Source: Xanthomonas sontii (GTDB lineage Bacteria; Pseudomonadota; Gammaproteobacteria; Xanthomonadales; Xanthomonadaceae). From it: DNA of 64,000 nt. The position numbers and the translations under genes were made by a program. Positions 8,531 to 17,420 of the stretch are shown here, piece by piece. A model generated the notes under the pieces. That model was given only the letters and a program-made list of their open reading frames with translations. It was not told where the DNA came from and ran no database searches. The stretch spans positions 3,222,001 to 3,286,000 of the forward strand of contig NZ_CP132342.1 in the NCBI RefSeq assembly GCF_040529055.1, written 5' to 3'. The first letter of the stretch is position 1, and the number at the start of each line of letters is the position of its first letter.

Positions 8531-9110
8531 AGGGATGCAGGTGCGCCTGCTCCATCGTGTAGGCGGTGCCGGCGAGTTCGCCGTGGAGGGTTTCCGCGCG
8601 CAGTTGGCCGCTCAGGTAGAACGGGCTGTACATGTCGGGCGGGTCGATCGGGGTATCCAGGCGCACATGCACGATCTGGTTCGGTGGCGGGGGCGGCACG
8701 TGGATGCAGGCGCCGTAGTACGGCACGAACAGGAACTCGCGCACGCGGCCGGCGTCGTCGCTGTCCAGCGGCACCACGTAGCCCGGCAGGCGCACCTTGC
8801 GCGCCAGCACGGCGGCCACGGTGTTGTAGGTGCCGGTCTGCGGCATCGCACGCTTGCCGGTGTGGTCGACCGGCGCTTCGTCGCTGTTTTCCAGGGCCTT
8901 CAACTCGGCCGGCGGCAGCATCGCGCTCCAGTCCAGCTCACGATAGCCGTCGGCGTCGGGCTCGCCGAGTGGCGGGTTGATCGCCGCTTCGTTGGCCGGT
9001 GCTGGCTGCGCCGCCGGAGTCTCCTGCGTCTTTTTCGGGGCAGCGGCTTGCTGGCGGCCGCAGCCGCACAGCAGTGCGAGCGCCAGCAAGGGAAGGATCC
9101 AGCGGGTCAT
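8517..9110 (-). CDS. DUF3299 lipoprotein (copy 1)
   Basis: This 197-residue lipoprotein has the lipobox LLCGC near residue 16 and a low-complexity Lys/Pro/Ala linker. The DUF3299 domain includes GYVVPLDSDDAGRVREFLFVPYY and the same PPPPPNQI motif as the following gene. The ATG at 9110 begins just after the ABC permease stop (9113), consistent with coupled translation. It is predicted to sit in the periplasm attached to a membrane. Together with ZrgA, the ATPase and the permease it forms a complete zrg-like set; having two DUF3299 proteins side by side is unusual enough to note. Confidence 0.82.
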   Translation of the reverse strand: MTRWILPLLALALLCGCGRQQAAAPKKTQETPAAQPAPANEAAINPPLGEPDADGYRELDWSAMLPPAELKALENSDEAPVDHTGKRAMPQTGTYNTVAAVLARKVRLPGYVVPLDSDDAGRVREFLFVPYYGACIHVPPPPPNQIVHVRLDTPIDPPDMYSPFYLSGQLRAETLHGELAGTAYTMEQAHLHPYEKG

Positions 9111-9112
9111 GC

Positions 9113-10372
9113 TCACAGCTCCGGCGACAGGCCATCGGCCAGGGTGCGGCGATAGGCCAGCAGGGCCGGCACGATGCCGGCGAGCACGCCGGCCAGCAGC
9201 ACGCAGCCGAGCCAGCCCCACTCCGCCGCACTGGGTGCGATGCGGTTGATCGCCAGGCCGAAATGATCGAGCACCCAGCCGCGCGCCAGCCAGCTGGCCG
9301 CGGTCACCGCCAGCAGCGCCAGTACGCACGACACCACGGTGACCAGGCCGGCCTCGAACAGCAGCAGCCAGGCGATGTCGCGCGGCCGTGCGCCGACCGC
9401 GCGCAGGATCGCCATCTCGCGCCGGCGCTCCTGCAGCGTGGCCACCAGCAGCGCGACCATCGACACCAGGCCGAGCAGCACCACCAGCGAGGCGATCATC
9501 CGCAAGGCGCCTTCGGCCGTGCCCAGCGTGCCCCACAACTGTTGCAGGGTGACGCCCGGCATGATCGCCAGCATCGCTTCCTCCGGGTACTCGTTGATCC
9601 GCCGCTGGACCGAGAAGGTGGCGATGCGGGTCTTGAGGCCGAGCATGAAGGCGGTGATGGTGTCCGGGGTCAGGTCCATCGCCCGCGCCTGCGCGGCGCT
9701 GACGTGGTGGCCCGGCAGGCGCACGCCGGAGTGCCAATCGATATGGATCGCCTCGATCGCCTGCAGCGAGACCAGCACGCTGGAATCCACCGGCGTGCCG
9801 GTGCGGCGCAGGATGCCGACGATCCGGAACGGCTTGTCGGCATGGGTGGCCAGACTGATCCGGCCGGTGCCATGGGTCAGCACGATCTCGTCGCCGAGGT
9901 GGCGGCCGAGCGCGGCGGCGACGTCGGCACCGATCACCGCATCGTAGAGATCGTCGAACGCCCTGCCCTGCGCGAACGCCAGGGGATGCTTGGCGCCGTA
10001 GTGGTAGTGCTCGAAGAAGCCGGCGCTGGTGCCGACCACCCGGTAGCCGCGGTAGGAATCGCCCAGCGACAGCGGCACCGCCCACTTCACTTCGGGCATC
10101 GCGCTCAGGTCCTGGTAGCTCTTCCACGACACGTTGTTGGTGGCGTCGCCGATGTGGAACACCGAGTACAGCAACAGGTTCACCGGGCCCGAGCGCGCGC
10201 CGACGATCAGGTCGGTGCCGGACACGGTGCTGGCAAAACCTTCGTGCGCCTGCGTGCGGATCCGCTCCACGCCCAGCAGTAGGGTCACGCTCAGGGTGAT
10301 CACCAGTACGGTCAAGGCCACGCCCAGGCGCCGGCTGCGCAGGCTGGCCAGGGCCAGCTTCAACAGGCTCAT
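9113..10372 (-). CDS. ABC transporter permease, FtsX/MacB-like (zrg operon)
   Basis: This 419-residue inner-membrane protein has one N-terminal TM segment (about 20-38), a large periplasmic domain of the MacB_PCD kind, and three C-terminal TM segments including an FtsX core (ERRREMAILRAVGARPRDI). Its start overlaps the stop of the ATPase gene by 4 nt. The architecture is mechanotransmission-type rather than a classical importer. In Vibrio the homologous zrg operon is zinc-repressed and supports zinc acquisition; transfer of that function to this locus rests on operon content. Confidence 0.82.
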   Translation of the reverse strand: MSLLKLALASLRSRRLGVALTVLVITLSVTLLLGVERIRTQAHEGFASTVSGTDLIVGARSGPVNLLLYSVFHIGDATNNVSWKSYQDLSAMPEVKWAVPLSLGDSYRGYRVVGTSAGFFEHYHYGAKHPLAFAQGRAFDDLYDAVIGADVAAALGRHLGDEIVLTHGTGRISLATHADKPFRIVGILRRTGTPVDSSVLVSLQAIEAIHIDWHSGVRLPGHHVSAAQARAMDLTPDTITAFMLGLKTRIATFSVQRRINEYPEEAMLAIMPGVTLQQLWGTLGTAEGALRMIASLVVLLGLVSMVALLVATLQERRREMAILRAVGARPRDIAWLLLFEAGLVTVVSCVLALLAVTAASWLARGWVLDHFGLAINRIAPSAAEWGWLGCVLLAGVLAGIVPALLAYRRTLADGLSPEL

Positions 10373-11082
10373 CGCGCACCTCCGGCGCCGGCGCGGTTGA
10401 GCGTGGCCAGGTCGGCCTGGGCGTCGAACAGCGGCGCGATCGACGGATCGTGGCTGACCACGATCGAACTGGTGCCGCCCTGCCGGCACTCGGCGAACAG
10501 CAACTGCAGGAAGGCCTGCGCCGCGACCGGGTCGAGCGCGGAGGTGGGCTCGTCGGCGAGCAGCAGCGGCGGCCGTGCGATCAACGCGCGCGCGGCGGCC
10601 ACGCGTTGCTGCTGGCCGACGCTGAGGCGGGCAGCCGGTCGCGACCATAGCGCCGCCACGTCCAGGCCCAGCGCGACCATCAGCCGCTCGATCTCGGTGT
10701 CCAGCGCCTGCGTGCCCACCGCCAGCCGGCCGCGGCGCGCCGAGAACTGCAGGCCCAGCGCGATATTGTCGCGGGTGCTCAGGAACGGCAGCAGGTTGAA
10801 CTGCTGGAACACCACGCCGCAGTGGTCGGCGCGAAAGCGATCGCGTGCGGCCTTGCGCAAGGCCGCCAGGTCCTGCCCGGCCACGCGCACGCAGCCGGCC
10901 GTGGGCTGCAGCACGCCGGCGATCAAGGCAAGCAAGGTGCTCTTGCCCGATCCGCTGGCGCCGCGCAGCAACAGTTGCTGCCCACGCGGCAGCGCAAACG
11001 ATGCGATGTCCAGCACCGGTGCGGCGGCGCCGGGATAGCCGAAGCGCACCTCGGTCAGTTCGACGACGTGGTGCTGGTTCAT
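10369..11082 (-). CDS. ABC transporter ATP-binding protein (zrg operon)
   Basis: This 237-residue cytoplasmic ATPase is of the LolD/MacB type. Walker A is GASGSGKS (41-48), the signature region is LSVGQQQR and Walker B is LLLADEPTSALD. It overlaps both neighbours by 4 nt (ZrgA upstream, permease downstream), so the four genes are tightly coupled. It powers the FtsX-like permease. The operon as a whole is best explained as a zrg-like zinc uptake or envelope metal system. Confidence 0.85.
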   Translation of the reverse strand: MNQHHVVELTEVRFGYPGAAAPVLDIASFALPRGQQLLLRGASGSGKSTLLALIAGVLQPTAGCVRVAGQDLAALRKAARDRFRADHCGVVFQQFNLLPFLSTRDNIALGLQFSARRGRLAVGTQALDTEIERLMVALGLDVAALWSRPAARLSVGQQQRVAAARALIARPPLLLADEPTSALDPVAAQAFLQLLFAECRQGGTSSIVVSHDPSIAPLFDAQADLATLNRAGAGGAR

Positions 11083-11615
11083 TCCGGCAGCTTCACCCGG
11101 GTCTGCCCAGGCACCACCTCGGTTCGACCCTGGCCCGCAGCGGTGGCGACATCGACCAGCACCGTGTGCAGCCCGGGGAAACGTTGCGGCAACAGCACCT
11201 GCAGGTGATCCAGTCGCGCCGGCTGGGCGCAGTTGAACGCGTACCGGGCGTGGAACTCGGCGTGGCTGTGGCCGGGCTCGTCCGGATCGGCCATCGCCAC
11301 GTCGTAGCCCTCGGTGGTGACCTGCGCGCTGCGCAGCGAACAGGCCGCCGCGACCGGGAACTGCAACCAGCCCGCACCGCGCAGGGTGGCGACCGCGGCC
11401 TCCAGCCGCTGGCGCTCGCCGGCATCGCGCGTCGGGTGTTCGAAATCGAGGATGCCGATGCCGGGCGCGCTGAGCTGCACGTCCACGGCGGTGCCGTCGA
11501 CGGCGACCTCCAGGTTGGCCTGGCCGTGCACGTGCGGGCCATGGTGGCGGATCGCAGCGGTGGCTGGCGAACTGGCGGAGAGGAGCAACAGGATTAGGGG
11601 AATGCCAGGTCGCAT
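11079..11615 (-). CDS. zrgA: ZrgA-family (DUF2796) zinc-linked periplasmic protein
   Basis: This 178-residue exported protein has a signal peptide ending near ATAA (about residue 20) and an immediate His-rich HHGPHVHGQANLEVAVDG segment, the hallmark of DUF2796/ZrgA. A later GHSHAEFHARY segment supplies further histidines for metal binding. In Vibrio, zrgA is the first gene of a Zur-repressed zinc operon, and here it is also first, preceded by a candidate operator. It probably binds zinc in the periplasm and works with the ABC proteins downstream. Family assignment is strong; metal specificity is inferred. Confidence 0.82.
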   Translation of the reverse strand: MRPGIPLILLLLSASSPATAAIRHHGPHVHGQANLEVAVDGTAVDVQLSAPGIGILDFEHPTRDAGERQRLEAAVATLRGAGWLQFPVAAACSLRSAQVTTEGYDVAMADPDEPGHSHAEFHARYAFNCAQPARLDHLQVLLPQRFPGLHTVLVDVATAAGQGRTEVVPGQTRVKLPE

Positions 11616-11634
11616 ATGCAGCGCATCGGTTGAG

Positions 11635-11656
11635 TTACACTATAACAGTAGTGAAC
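11635..11656 (-). promoter_or_regulatory. candidate operator upstream of zrg operon
   Basis: A dyad with perfect arms CACTA (11638-11642) and TAGTG (11649-11653), extended by GTT and AAC outside, lies 20 nt upstream of the zrgA start. It embeds a TATAAC core resembling half of a Zur box. A zinc-responsive regulator binding here would fit the operon, but the match to a full Zur consensus is imperfect. Confidence 0.4.
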
Positions 11657-11778
11657 TATCGAGCGCGGGCGCAAGCCTGCCGTTGCCGTCAGTCAGCCGC
11701 GGTTCGCATCCGGCCACCACCGACGCGCCTCGCACGGCGGCCCTGTGCCGCGACGGGCGCCGAACTCCAGGGATCTTC

Positions 11779-12009
11779 ATGTCTTCATCCATCATTCCCG
11801 ACAGCTACACCGCCTGGCGCCACTGCATCGAGGTCGACTGCGGCCTGCGACTGGAGCCTGCCTACGTCGCGCAACGCATCGCCGCGCTCAACGACCTCAC
11901 CGACCACCACACCCAGCAGTTCGTGCGCTGCTGGGGCGAGCCGCATCGCCAGCAGGTGCTGCAGTGGTTTGCGCAGGCGCAGGCCGCATTCGCCGACGGT
12001 CGGGCATGA
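11779..12009 (+). CDS. small conserved-looking protein of unknown function
   Basis: This frame encodes a 76-residue soluble protein beginning MSSSIIPDSYTAWRHCIEV. It contains two Cys, several His and Trp residues, and no signal or membrane segment. The ATG at 11779 is the first start after the divergent zrg promoter region and is followed by regular GC-rich codons with high third-position GC, supporting coding. No family is recognised. It is divergent from zrgA and could share the intervening control region. Confidence 0.55.
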   Translation: MSSSIIPDSYTAWRHCIEVDCGLRLEPAYVAQRIAALNDLTDHHTQQFVRCWGEPHRQQVLQWFAQAQAAFADGRA

Positions 12010-12341
12010 ATCTTCTCGCACGGCACGACGTGGTCGCCGGTGCCGTTGGACGGCGATGCATTCCTTCTGCGAACGCCGCACGGCGCGGCATGGCGACGTC
12101 CTGATCCAATCAGGACCGTGAGTGGTCAAGCGATGAAGGTCGGCCGCGGCCTGCGTGCGCATTGGTGGCGCGCTCTGCCTTGAAGCGCTGACGCCCCTGG
12201 ACGGGAACGCCAACTTAGCCGTCACCATCTGACTGACATATGCGCTGCAAAGCAGGCTGCCAAGCTACGACAGCTGCCGGTAGCATGCACGCGCATCGCC
12301 GCCCGGCATCCACTTCCCACGCTCCCGCAAGGACACCCAAC
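12010..12341. other. 332-base stretch without a supported gene
   Basis: Nothing convincing was found between the 76-residue protein gene and the phospholipase D-like gene. A short frame overlaps the preceding stop but is only 32 codons and has no support. The right end supplies the likely promoter and the AAGGA ribosome binding site for the next gene. Confidence 0.5.
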
Positions 12342-13622
12342 GTGCCTCTCGTTTCCATCGCCAGCGTGCATCCCGCACGCCGCCTCCTGTCCACCGCCAT
12401 GGCCTGCCTGCTGCTGTCGGCAGCCACCGGCGCCCAGGCCCGGCCGCAGCCCTCGCAGTTCCATATCGTCGAGAGCGTGCCCGAGGCCAGCGTCTACGGC
12501 GAACCCGGCGTGCCGCGCACCCAGCAGACCTGGCTGGCGATGATCAACGGGGCCAGGCAGCGCATCGACATCGCCGCGTTCTACATCTCCGAGAAGCCCG
12601 GCACCGGCCTGACGCCGGTACTGGACGCACTGGCCGCCCGCGCCCGCGCCGGGGTGGCGGTCCACCTGCTGGTCGACCACACCTTCCTGGCCAAGAACCC
12701 GGACAGCGTCGCCTGGCTGGGCAAGGTGCCGGGCATCACCGTGCGGGTGCTGCCGGTCGATACGCTGACCGGCGGCGTGCTGCACGCCAAGTACATGATC
12801 GTCGACGACGCCAGCGTGTTCGTCGGCAGCCAGAACTGGGATTGGCGGGCGCTGGAGCAGATCCATGAGATCGGCGCGCGTATCGATGACGCGCGCTTCG
12901 CCAAGACCTTCGCCGCGAGCTTCGACTACAGCTGGCGCCTGGCCGACGAAGGCAATCTGGCCAAGGCGCAGGCGCGCGGTGTGCAGCCGCCGGATTTCGT
13001 TCCGGTCACCGCCACCGATCCGGTGCTGCTGGATGCCGGCAGCGATGCGCCGCTGGTCGCCTTCCCCGCGTTCAGCCCGCCGGCGCTGCAGCCGGCGTGG
13101 GTCAGCGCCGAGGAGCCGGCCCTGGTCGAGATGATCCGCGCCAGCCAGCATGCGCTGCGCATCCAGGTGATGACGCTCTCGGCGATCCGCAGCTTCGGGC
13201 CCAAGGGCTGGTGGGCGCCGGTCGACGGCGCCATCCGCGACGCCGCCGCCCGCGGCGTGCAGGTGCACATCATCGTCGCCGACTGGGCGCTGCGCGAACC
13301 GATGCAGGCCTATCTGAAAAGCCTGGCCGCACTGCCGAACATCGCGGTGAAGTTCAGCCGCCTGCCACCGGCGCCACAGGGCTTCATTCCGTATGCGCGG
13401 GTCGAGCACGCCAAGTACGCGGTGGCCGACGACCGCAGCAGCGTGATCGGCACCGGCAACTGGGAATGGAGCTACTTCAATACCGCGGTGGACGCCTCGG
13501 TGTTCGTCAAGGGCAAGGGGCCAGCCGAGACGCTGACGCGCATCTTCGACCGCGACTGGAACGGCCCCTACGTCACCACGCTGCAGCCTGGGCAGAACTA
13601 CGAGGCGCCGCGTACCGAGTAG
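12342..13622 (+). CDS. secreted phospholipase D-like protein (two HKD motifs)
   Basis: This 426-residue member of the PLD superfamily has two HxKxxxxD motifs: H148/K150/D155 in LHAKYMIVDDASVFVGSQNWD, and H356/K358/D363 in EHAKYAVADD followed by GTGNWEWS. Both half-sites needed for one active site are present. A GTG start at 12342 is favoured: AAGGA lies 8-10 nt upstream and the resulting N-terminus (ARRLL then a hydrophobic run ending ATGAQA) is a good signal peptide. The protein should be periplasmic or secreted. It could act on phospholipids or, like Nuc, on DNA; the substrate cannot be told from sequence. Confidence 0.8.
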   Translation: MPLVSIASVHPARRLLSTAMACLLLSAATGAQARPQPSQFHIVESVPEASVYGEPGVPRTQQTWLAMINGARQRIDIAAFYISEKPGTGLTPVLDALAARARAGVAVHLLVDHTFLAKNPDSVAWLGKVPGITVRVLPVDTLTGGVLHAKYMIVDDASVFVGSQNWDWRALEQIHEIGARIDDARFAKTFAASFDYSWRLADEGNLAKAQARGVQPPDFVPVTATDPVLLDAGSDAPLVAFPAFSPPALQPAWVSAEEPALVEMIRASQHALRIQVMTLSAIRSFGPKGWWAPVDGAIRDAAARGVQVHIIVADWALREPMQAYLKSLAALPNIAVKFSRLPPAPQGFIPYARVEHAKYAVADDRSSVIGTGNWEWSYFNTAVDASVFVKGKGPAETLTRIFDRDWNGPYVTTLQPGQNYEAPRTE

Positions 13623-13894
13623 TCGCTGAGTCGTCCTGCGCGGCCTGTGCGTCCATGGGCGAGCCGGCGCGTGTCAAAGCATGTGCTCGGCCCGAAGATC
13701 CAGCGCCGCGTCAATGCGCTGCGTTGACCCGTCGAATGTTGCTGCGACGGTCTTGCGCGCCGATCCCTACGAAGCCTTAACCAGCGCTCCCTATCCTAGC
13801 TCCGCGCTGGAGGGCGGCCGCGGCGCCGGGCATTGCCGCATGCGCCGCAACGCACGCCTCCCACCGCGTACGGACATCAAAACAAGGAGACGCC

Positions 13895-14170
13895 ATGAAG
13901 ACGCTGCACGCACTCGTGTTCGCAGGAAGCTTGTTGGGCCTCGCCTCGCCGGCCTTCGCCGAGGTCGCCAATCTCACCAACAGCGCCGACGGTGCCAACC
14001 GCGACGCCGGCATCGCCGCGGTCAAGAAGAAGTTGCAGGACGCCTGCACCGAACGCAAGGGCAAGCCGGACCCCAACTCGTTCGAGGTGGTGTTCGAAAA
14101 GACCAGCCAGAATCCGGACGTCCCCAAGCCGTACTACGTGGATGGAAAGATGAAGTGCGACATCCCGTAG
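13895..14170 (+). CDS. small secreted protein of unknown function
   Basis: This 91-residue protein has a clear Sec signal peptide (MKTLHALVFAGSLLGLASPAFA). The mature 69 residues are Lys/Asp-rich and have two Cys near residues 50 and 88 that could form one disulfide. An AAGGAGA ribosome binding site lies 7 nt before the ATG at 13895. An intrinsic terminator follows at 14224. It stands alone, so the surroundings say nothing about its role. No family was recognised. Confidence 0.75.
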   Translation: MKTLHALVFAGSLLGLASPAFAEVANLTNSADGANRDAGIAAVKKKLQDACTERKGKPDPNSFEVVFEKTSQNPDVPKPYYVDGKMKCDIP

Positions 14171-14223
14171 GGGGCGTGTGGCCATTTAGCCTTGCCTGTC
14201 CAGATGGCATGGCCTAGGAACAA

Positions 14224-14248
14224 GACCCCGCTTGCGGGGTTTTGTTTT
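14224..14248 (+). terminator. rho-independent terminator
   Basis: A stem CCCCGC (14226-14231), TT loop, GCGGGG (14234-14239) is followed by a T-rich run TTTTGTTTTT. It ends the transcript of the small secreted protein gene 54 nt after its stop. Confidence 0.8.
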
Positions 14249-14361
14249 TCTGCTGGTCCCAAATATCGGACTGCCTGACGCATACGAAGCAGTAGGCTGT
14301 AGCGGGCTGAGCGGAGTTCGGCCCCTGCTGATGAGTGCGACGCTGAGGGAATGCTGTCGGC

Positions 14362-16074
14362 TCAGGAAGCCCGATCAGCCAACAGCAGCGGCGACACGGT
14401 CCCGCGTTGCACCATCACGCACTGGTCGGCGATGGCAGTCAGGCCGAGGCGGTGCGAGACCGCGACCAGGGCGGTCTGCGGCAGCCGCCGCCGCAACGTG
14501 CTCAGGACCTGCTGTTCGGCGGCGGCGTCGAGCGCGCTGGTGGCTTCGTCGAGCAAGGCGACGCGCGGTTGCCGCAGCAGCACCTGGGCGAGCAGCAACC
14601 GCTGCAGTTCGCCGCCGGACAGGCGCGCGCCGGCGCCGTGCGCGGCGGTGTCCAGGCCGGCGCCGCCCTGCAGGCGCGCGGCCAGGCCGACGTCGCGTAG
14701 CGCTTCCCACATCGCCGCCTCGCTCGCCGCCGGCGCCGCCCAGGCCAGGCACTGCCGCACGCTGTGCTGCCAGGGCCGCACGCCCTGGGCGACATAGGCC
14801 AAGGGCTGCAGCGCGGCGCGATAGCCGGCCAAGTCGAGCGCACGGCCGTCGCAGTGCGCGGCGAACTGCGGTGGCGCGACCATGCCGGCCAGCGCGTCCA
14901 TCAGGCTGCTCTTGCCGACACCGGATGGGCCGCTGATCAGGGTCAGCGTGCCCGGTGCGAGGACCAGACCGGTCAAGGCCACCGCGGCCAGCGGCGGCGC
15001 CAGGCCGATGCGTTCGATCTGGATCGGCGCCGTCGCTTCTGTCGCCGCACTGGGCTGTGCCGCCACGGTGCCAGGTGGCGTTGGCAGCGCGCTGAGCGCG
15101 ACGTAGCGCTGCCACAATTCCAGCGCAGGCGCGGCCGAGCGCAGTTGCTGCACGCTCTGCCGGGTCGAGACCAAGTACGGCAGCAGCCGCCCCAGCAGCA
15201 GGCCGACGGTGATCAGCGCGCCGCGGTCGATGCCGTGCCACACTCCGGCCAGCAGCATGATCGCGGCGATGGCCGCCACCGCCGCCAGTTCCAGCAACAG
15301 GCGGCCGGAGGCGACCAGCGCCTGCTGGCGCGCGTAGCCATAGGCGAGCCGACCGGCGATCGCCTCGTAGGCTTCCTGCTCGCGCGCCTCGCGGGCGAAC
15401 GAGCGCACGTGGCGCAGGCGCCGCGGGAAATCCTCGCTGAGCCAGAACAGCCGAGTCATGTCGGCGACGTACTGGCGGCTGACCCGGGCCTGTTCGTGGC
15501 CGGCGATGCGGAAGGCGAGCAGGCCCAGCGCCAGCAGCGGCGGCAGCGCCAGCACCAGCATGGGCGAGACCAGGAACGCCGCGGCCAGGCTCACCGCCGC
15601 GGTGATCGCCGCCACCAGCAGTTGCAGTAGCGCGCTGAAGCCCTGCACCACGATCTCGACGTTGTAGGTGAGCAGGTTGGCGATTTCCGCCGAGCTGGCG
15701 TCGGCCAGGGCCGGCAGCGGCGCCTGCAGCAGCCGCGCATGTACCTGCCGGCGCAGGTCCAGCGCGTGGCGGCTGGCCAGGTCCGCGGCCTGTCGTGTGC
15801 CCCACCAACGCAGCAGGGCGAAGCCGCTGCTGGCGGCGACGAACAGCAGGGTCTGCGCGAGGAAGCCGGTCGGCAACGGCAATGCGTGGCCGGCCAGGGT
15901 CAGCACGTGGCCGGGTTGCACCAGCGGCACCAGCGCGACCGCGGCCAGCGCGCCGGCCAGCGCGCCGAGCAGCGACAGCAGCACGTACCCGGCGATGCGC
16001 AGGCGTTCGCCGCGGCCGAGCACGGCGACGAAGGCGCGCAGCAAGTGCGATGCCGGTTCCGGACGTGTGCTCAT
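14362..16074 (-). CDS. ABC exporter (fused TM and ATPase domains)
   Basis: This 570-residue half-transporter has six predicted TM segments in about the first 320 residues, then an NBD with Walker A GPSGVGKS (382-389), signature LSGGELQR and Walker B VALLDEATSALD. CydC/CydD-like and peptide exporters share this layout. There is no C39 peptidase domain. The start at 16074 (MSTRPEP) was chosen because the upstream extension is Arg-rich and precedes the membrane domain poorly. It is 99 nt downstream of the HprK-like kinase on the same strand and shares its ECF-type promoter. The exported molecule, perhaps a peptide or modified glycan precursor, is unknown. Confidence 0.8.
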   Translation of the reverse strand: MSTRPEPASHLLRAFVAVLGRGERLRIAGYVLLSLLGALAGALAAVALVPLVQPGHVLTLAGHALPLPTGFLAQTLLFVAASSGFALLRWWGTRQAADLASRHALDLRRQVHARLLQAPLPALADASSAEIANLLTYNVEIVVQGFSALLQLLVAAITAAVSLAAAFLVSPMLVLALPPLLALGLLAFRIAGHEQARVSRQYVADMTRLFWLSEDFPRRLRHVRSFAREAREQEAYEAIAGRLAYGYARQQALVASGRLLLELAAVAAIAAIMLLAGVWHGIDRGALITVGLLLGRLLPYLVSTRQSVQQLRSAAPALELWQRYVALSALPTPPGTVAAQPSAATEATAPIQIERIGLAPPLAAVALTGLVLAPGTLTLISGPSGVGKSSLMDALAGMVAPPQFAAHCDGRALDLAGYRAALQPLAYVAQGVRPWQHSVRQCLAWAAPAASEAAMWEALRDVGLAARLQGGAGLDTAAHGAGARLSGGELQRLLLAQVLLRQPRVALLDEATSALDAAAEQQVLSTLRRRLPQTALVAVSHRLGLTAIADQCVMVQRGTVSPLLLADRAS

Positions 16075-16173
16075 CGATGGGTATCCATGCGGCGGACCAT
16101 CGACGCGGTGCGCCATCCGCACTCCCCTGCGCCGGCGATGCACGTCGCCGGCACCGTCACGTTTTGCACGGGA

Positions 16174-17235
16174 TCAGGCCAATAGTGTCTGCAGCGCATC
16201 GACCGAGGCCTCCGGATGCGTGCCGCGCTGCAGTTCGTACACGCCCAGCCGCTGCAACTGGCGCGCGAACAACGGCCAGTGCGGCTGGCCCGCGGCGTAG
16301 GGCTGGTCCGCGGCCAGGCGTGCCGCCACGTCCGCGTCGGGCATCGGTTGCAGCAGCCGCTGCGGATCGGCGGCCATGGTGGCCGAGACGAACACGGCCG
16401 CGGCCAGCCGCAACGGTGCCTGTGCCAGGCGCCCCTCGCCCTGGCGGATGTCCACCTCGTGTTTCAGCGCGCCGCTGCGGCGGCGGATCATCGGCGCCGC
16501 GGCGATCCAGGCGCGGGTCTGCGGATCGAGCAGGTGCAACAGTTCCGGCCGCAGATGCAGGAAGTTGCCGATGCCGGTGGCGAGCAGGTAGTGCGGGGCG
16601 ACGAACAGCGCGTCCTCGGCAAGGAACTCCAGCCCACGCAGCAGGCTGTGCAGCGCCAGGGTCGACTTGCCGGCGCCGCTGCCGCCGAGCAGTAGCACGC
16701 CGCGGCCGTCGCGGCCGACGCAGGCGCCGTGCAGCGGCACCAGGCGCATGCCGTGCGCGGCAAGCACGAACACGGCGAACTCGATCAGTTCGTAACGCAC
16801 GTGGTAGGCGTGCGCGAGCATGTCCTCGGACACCACCACCAGCGCCCTGCGCTGCTCGGGCACCAGCACGACGTAGTTGTGCGCATCGATCACCCCGCTC
16901 AATACACCCGCGCCGGAATGGGTCTGCACCGGCGGCGGCTCCATTGCCAGCGCGTAGGGCGCGTCGCCACGGTCCACCAGGGTCAGTTCGATGCGGAACG
17001 CGGCGCTCTCCGGCAGACGATGCGCCGGCACCGCGCCGAATGCCGCTTCCACCAAGGCCAGCAGCGACGGACTGTTGCTCTCGAAGTGGAAGCGTCCACC
17101 GAGCAGTTGTTTGCTGAGGGTGTGGGGGCGCCGCAGCTGGGTGTGGAACGGATCGCAGGCACCGCCCGCAGCGACGACTGGCGTGGCGTGGTCGCTTGTT
17201 GCCACGTCCAGAACACGCACGGTCGATCGCTGCAT
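16174..17235 (-). CDS. HprK-related kinase
   Basis: This 353-residue protein resembles HPr kinase/phosphorylase-related proteins found beside polysaccharide and lasso-peptide genes. The P-loop is GGSGAGKST (184-192), preceded by VPLHGACV, the usual lead-in of the HprK C-terminal domain. The start at 17235 (MQRSTVRV) is preferred over an upstream Met at 17343, because the ECF-type promoter -10 element lies between them. The canonical HPr substrate system is not adjacent. In paeninodin-type clusters such kinases phosphorylate a precursor peptide; here a peptide, lipid or sugar acceptor is possible. Confidence 0.72.
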   Translation of the reverse strand: MQRSTVRVLDVATSDHATPVVAAGGACDPFHTQLRRPHTLSKQLLGGRFHFESNSPSLLALVEAAFGAVPAHRLPESAAFRIELTLVDRGDAPYALAMEPPPVQTHSGAGVLSGVIDAHNYVVLVPEQRRALVVVSEDMLAHAYHVRYELIEFAVFVLAAHGMRLVPLHGACVGRDGRGVLLLGGSGAGKSTLALHSLLRGLEFLAEDALFVAPHYLLATGIGNFLHLRPELLHLLDPQTRAWIAAAPMIRRRSGALKHEVDIRQGEGRLAQAPLRLAAAVFVSATMAADPQRLLQPMPDADVAARLAADQPYAAGQPHWPLFARQLQRLGVYELQRGTHPEASVDALQTLLA

Positions 17236-17265
17236 CGGAGAAGAGTCGCTTGGGTGGATGCAGCG

Positions 17266-17294
17266 TGGGTGCGCCTGCCGCGGCCAAAGGTTGC
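17266..17294 (-). promoter_or_regulatory. ECF-type promoter D (hprK-like / ABC exporter)
   Basis: On the minus strand GCAACC (17294-17289) followed by TTT, then exactly 15 nt after the hexamer, CGCAC (17273-17269) and CCA. The -10 element ends 34 nt before the kinase ATG. Five other sites in the window share the same two blocks and spacing. Confidence 0.72.
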
Positions 17295-17317
17295 GCGGGG
17301 TCATGCCGGTGTTTCGC

Positions 17318-17346
17318 GCAACCAAACGGCGCAGCCACGGCACCTA
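17318..17346 (+). promoter_or_regulatory. ECF-type promoter E (radical SAM / nucleotidyltransferase)
   Basis: GCAACC (17318-17323) then AAA, a 15-nt gap after the hexamer, and GGCAC (17339-17343) followed by CTA. It is divergent from promoter D with the -35 blocks 23 nt apart. The -10 block is 78 nt before the radical SAM ATG. The whole block, including spacer, closely resembles promoter F. Confidence 0.72.
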
Positions 17347-17420
17347 CCGCCACGGCCACCTGCGCGCGGCCATCGCTGCATGCGCCCCTCCCCCGCGGCG
17401 CCGAACGAGACCTTTCGCCG

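Noticed and set aside
12006..12104. 32-codon frame overlapping the stop of the 76-residue protein
   Set aside because: Too short, no family, no ribosome site beyond the overlap itself.
17404..17418. ACCTTTCGCCG block before the radical SAM ATG as a seventh ECF site
   Set aside because: It lacks the AACC core and the GGCAC block at the right distance and abuts the start codon; promoter E upstream explains the gene.
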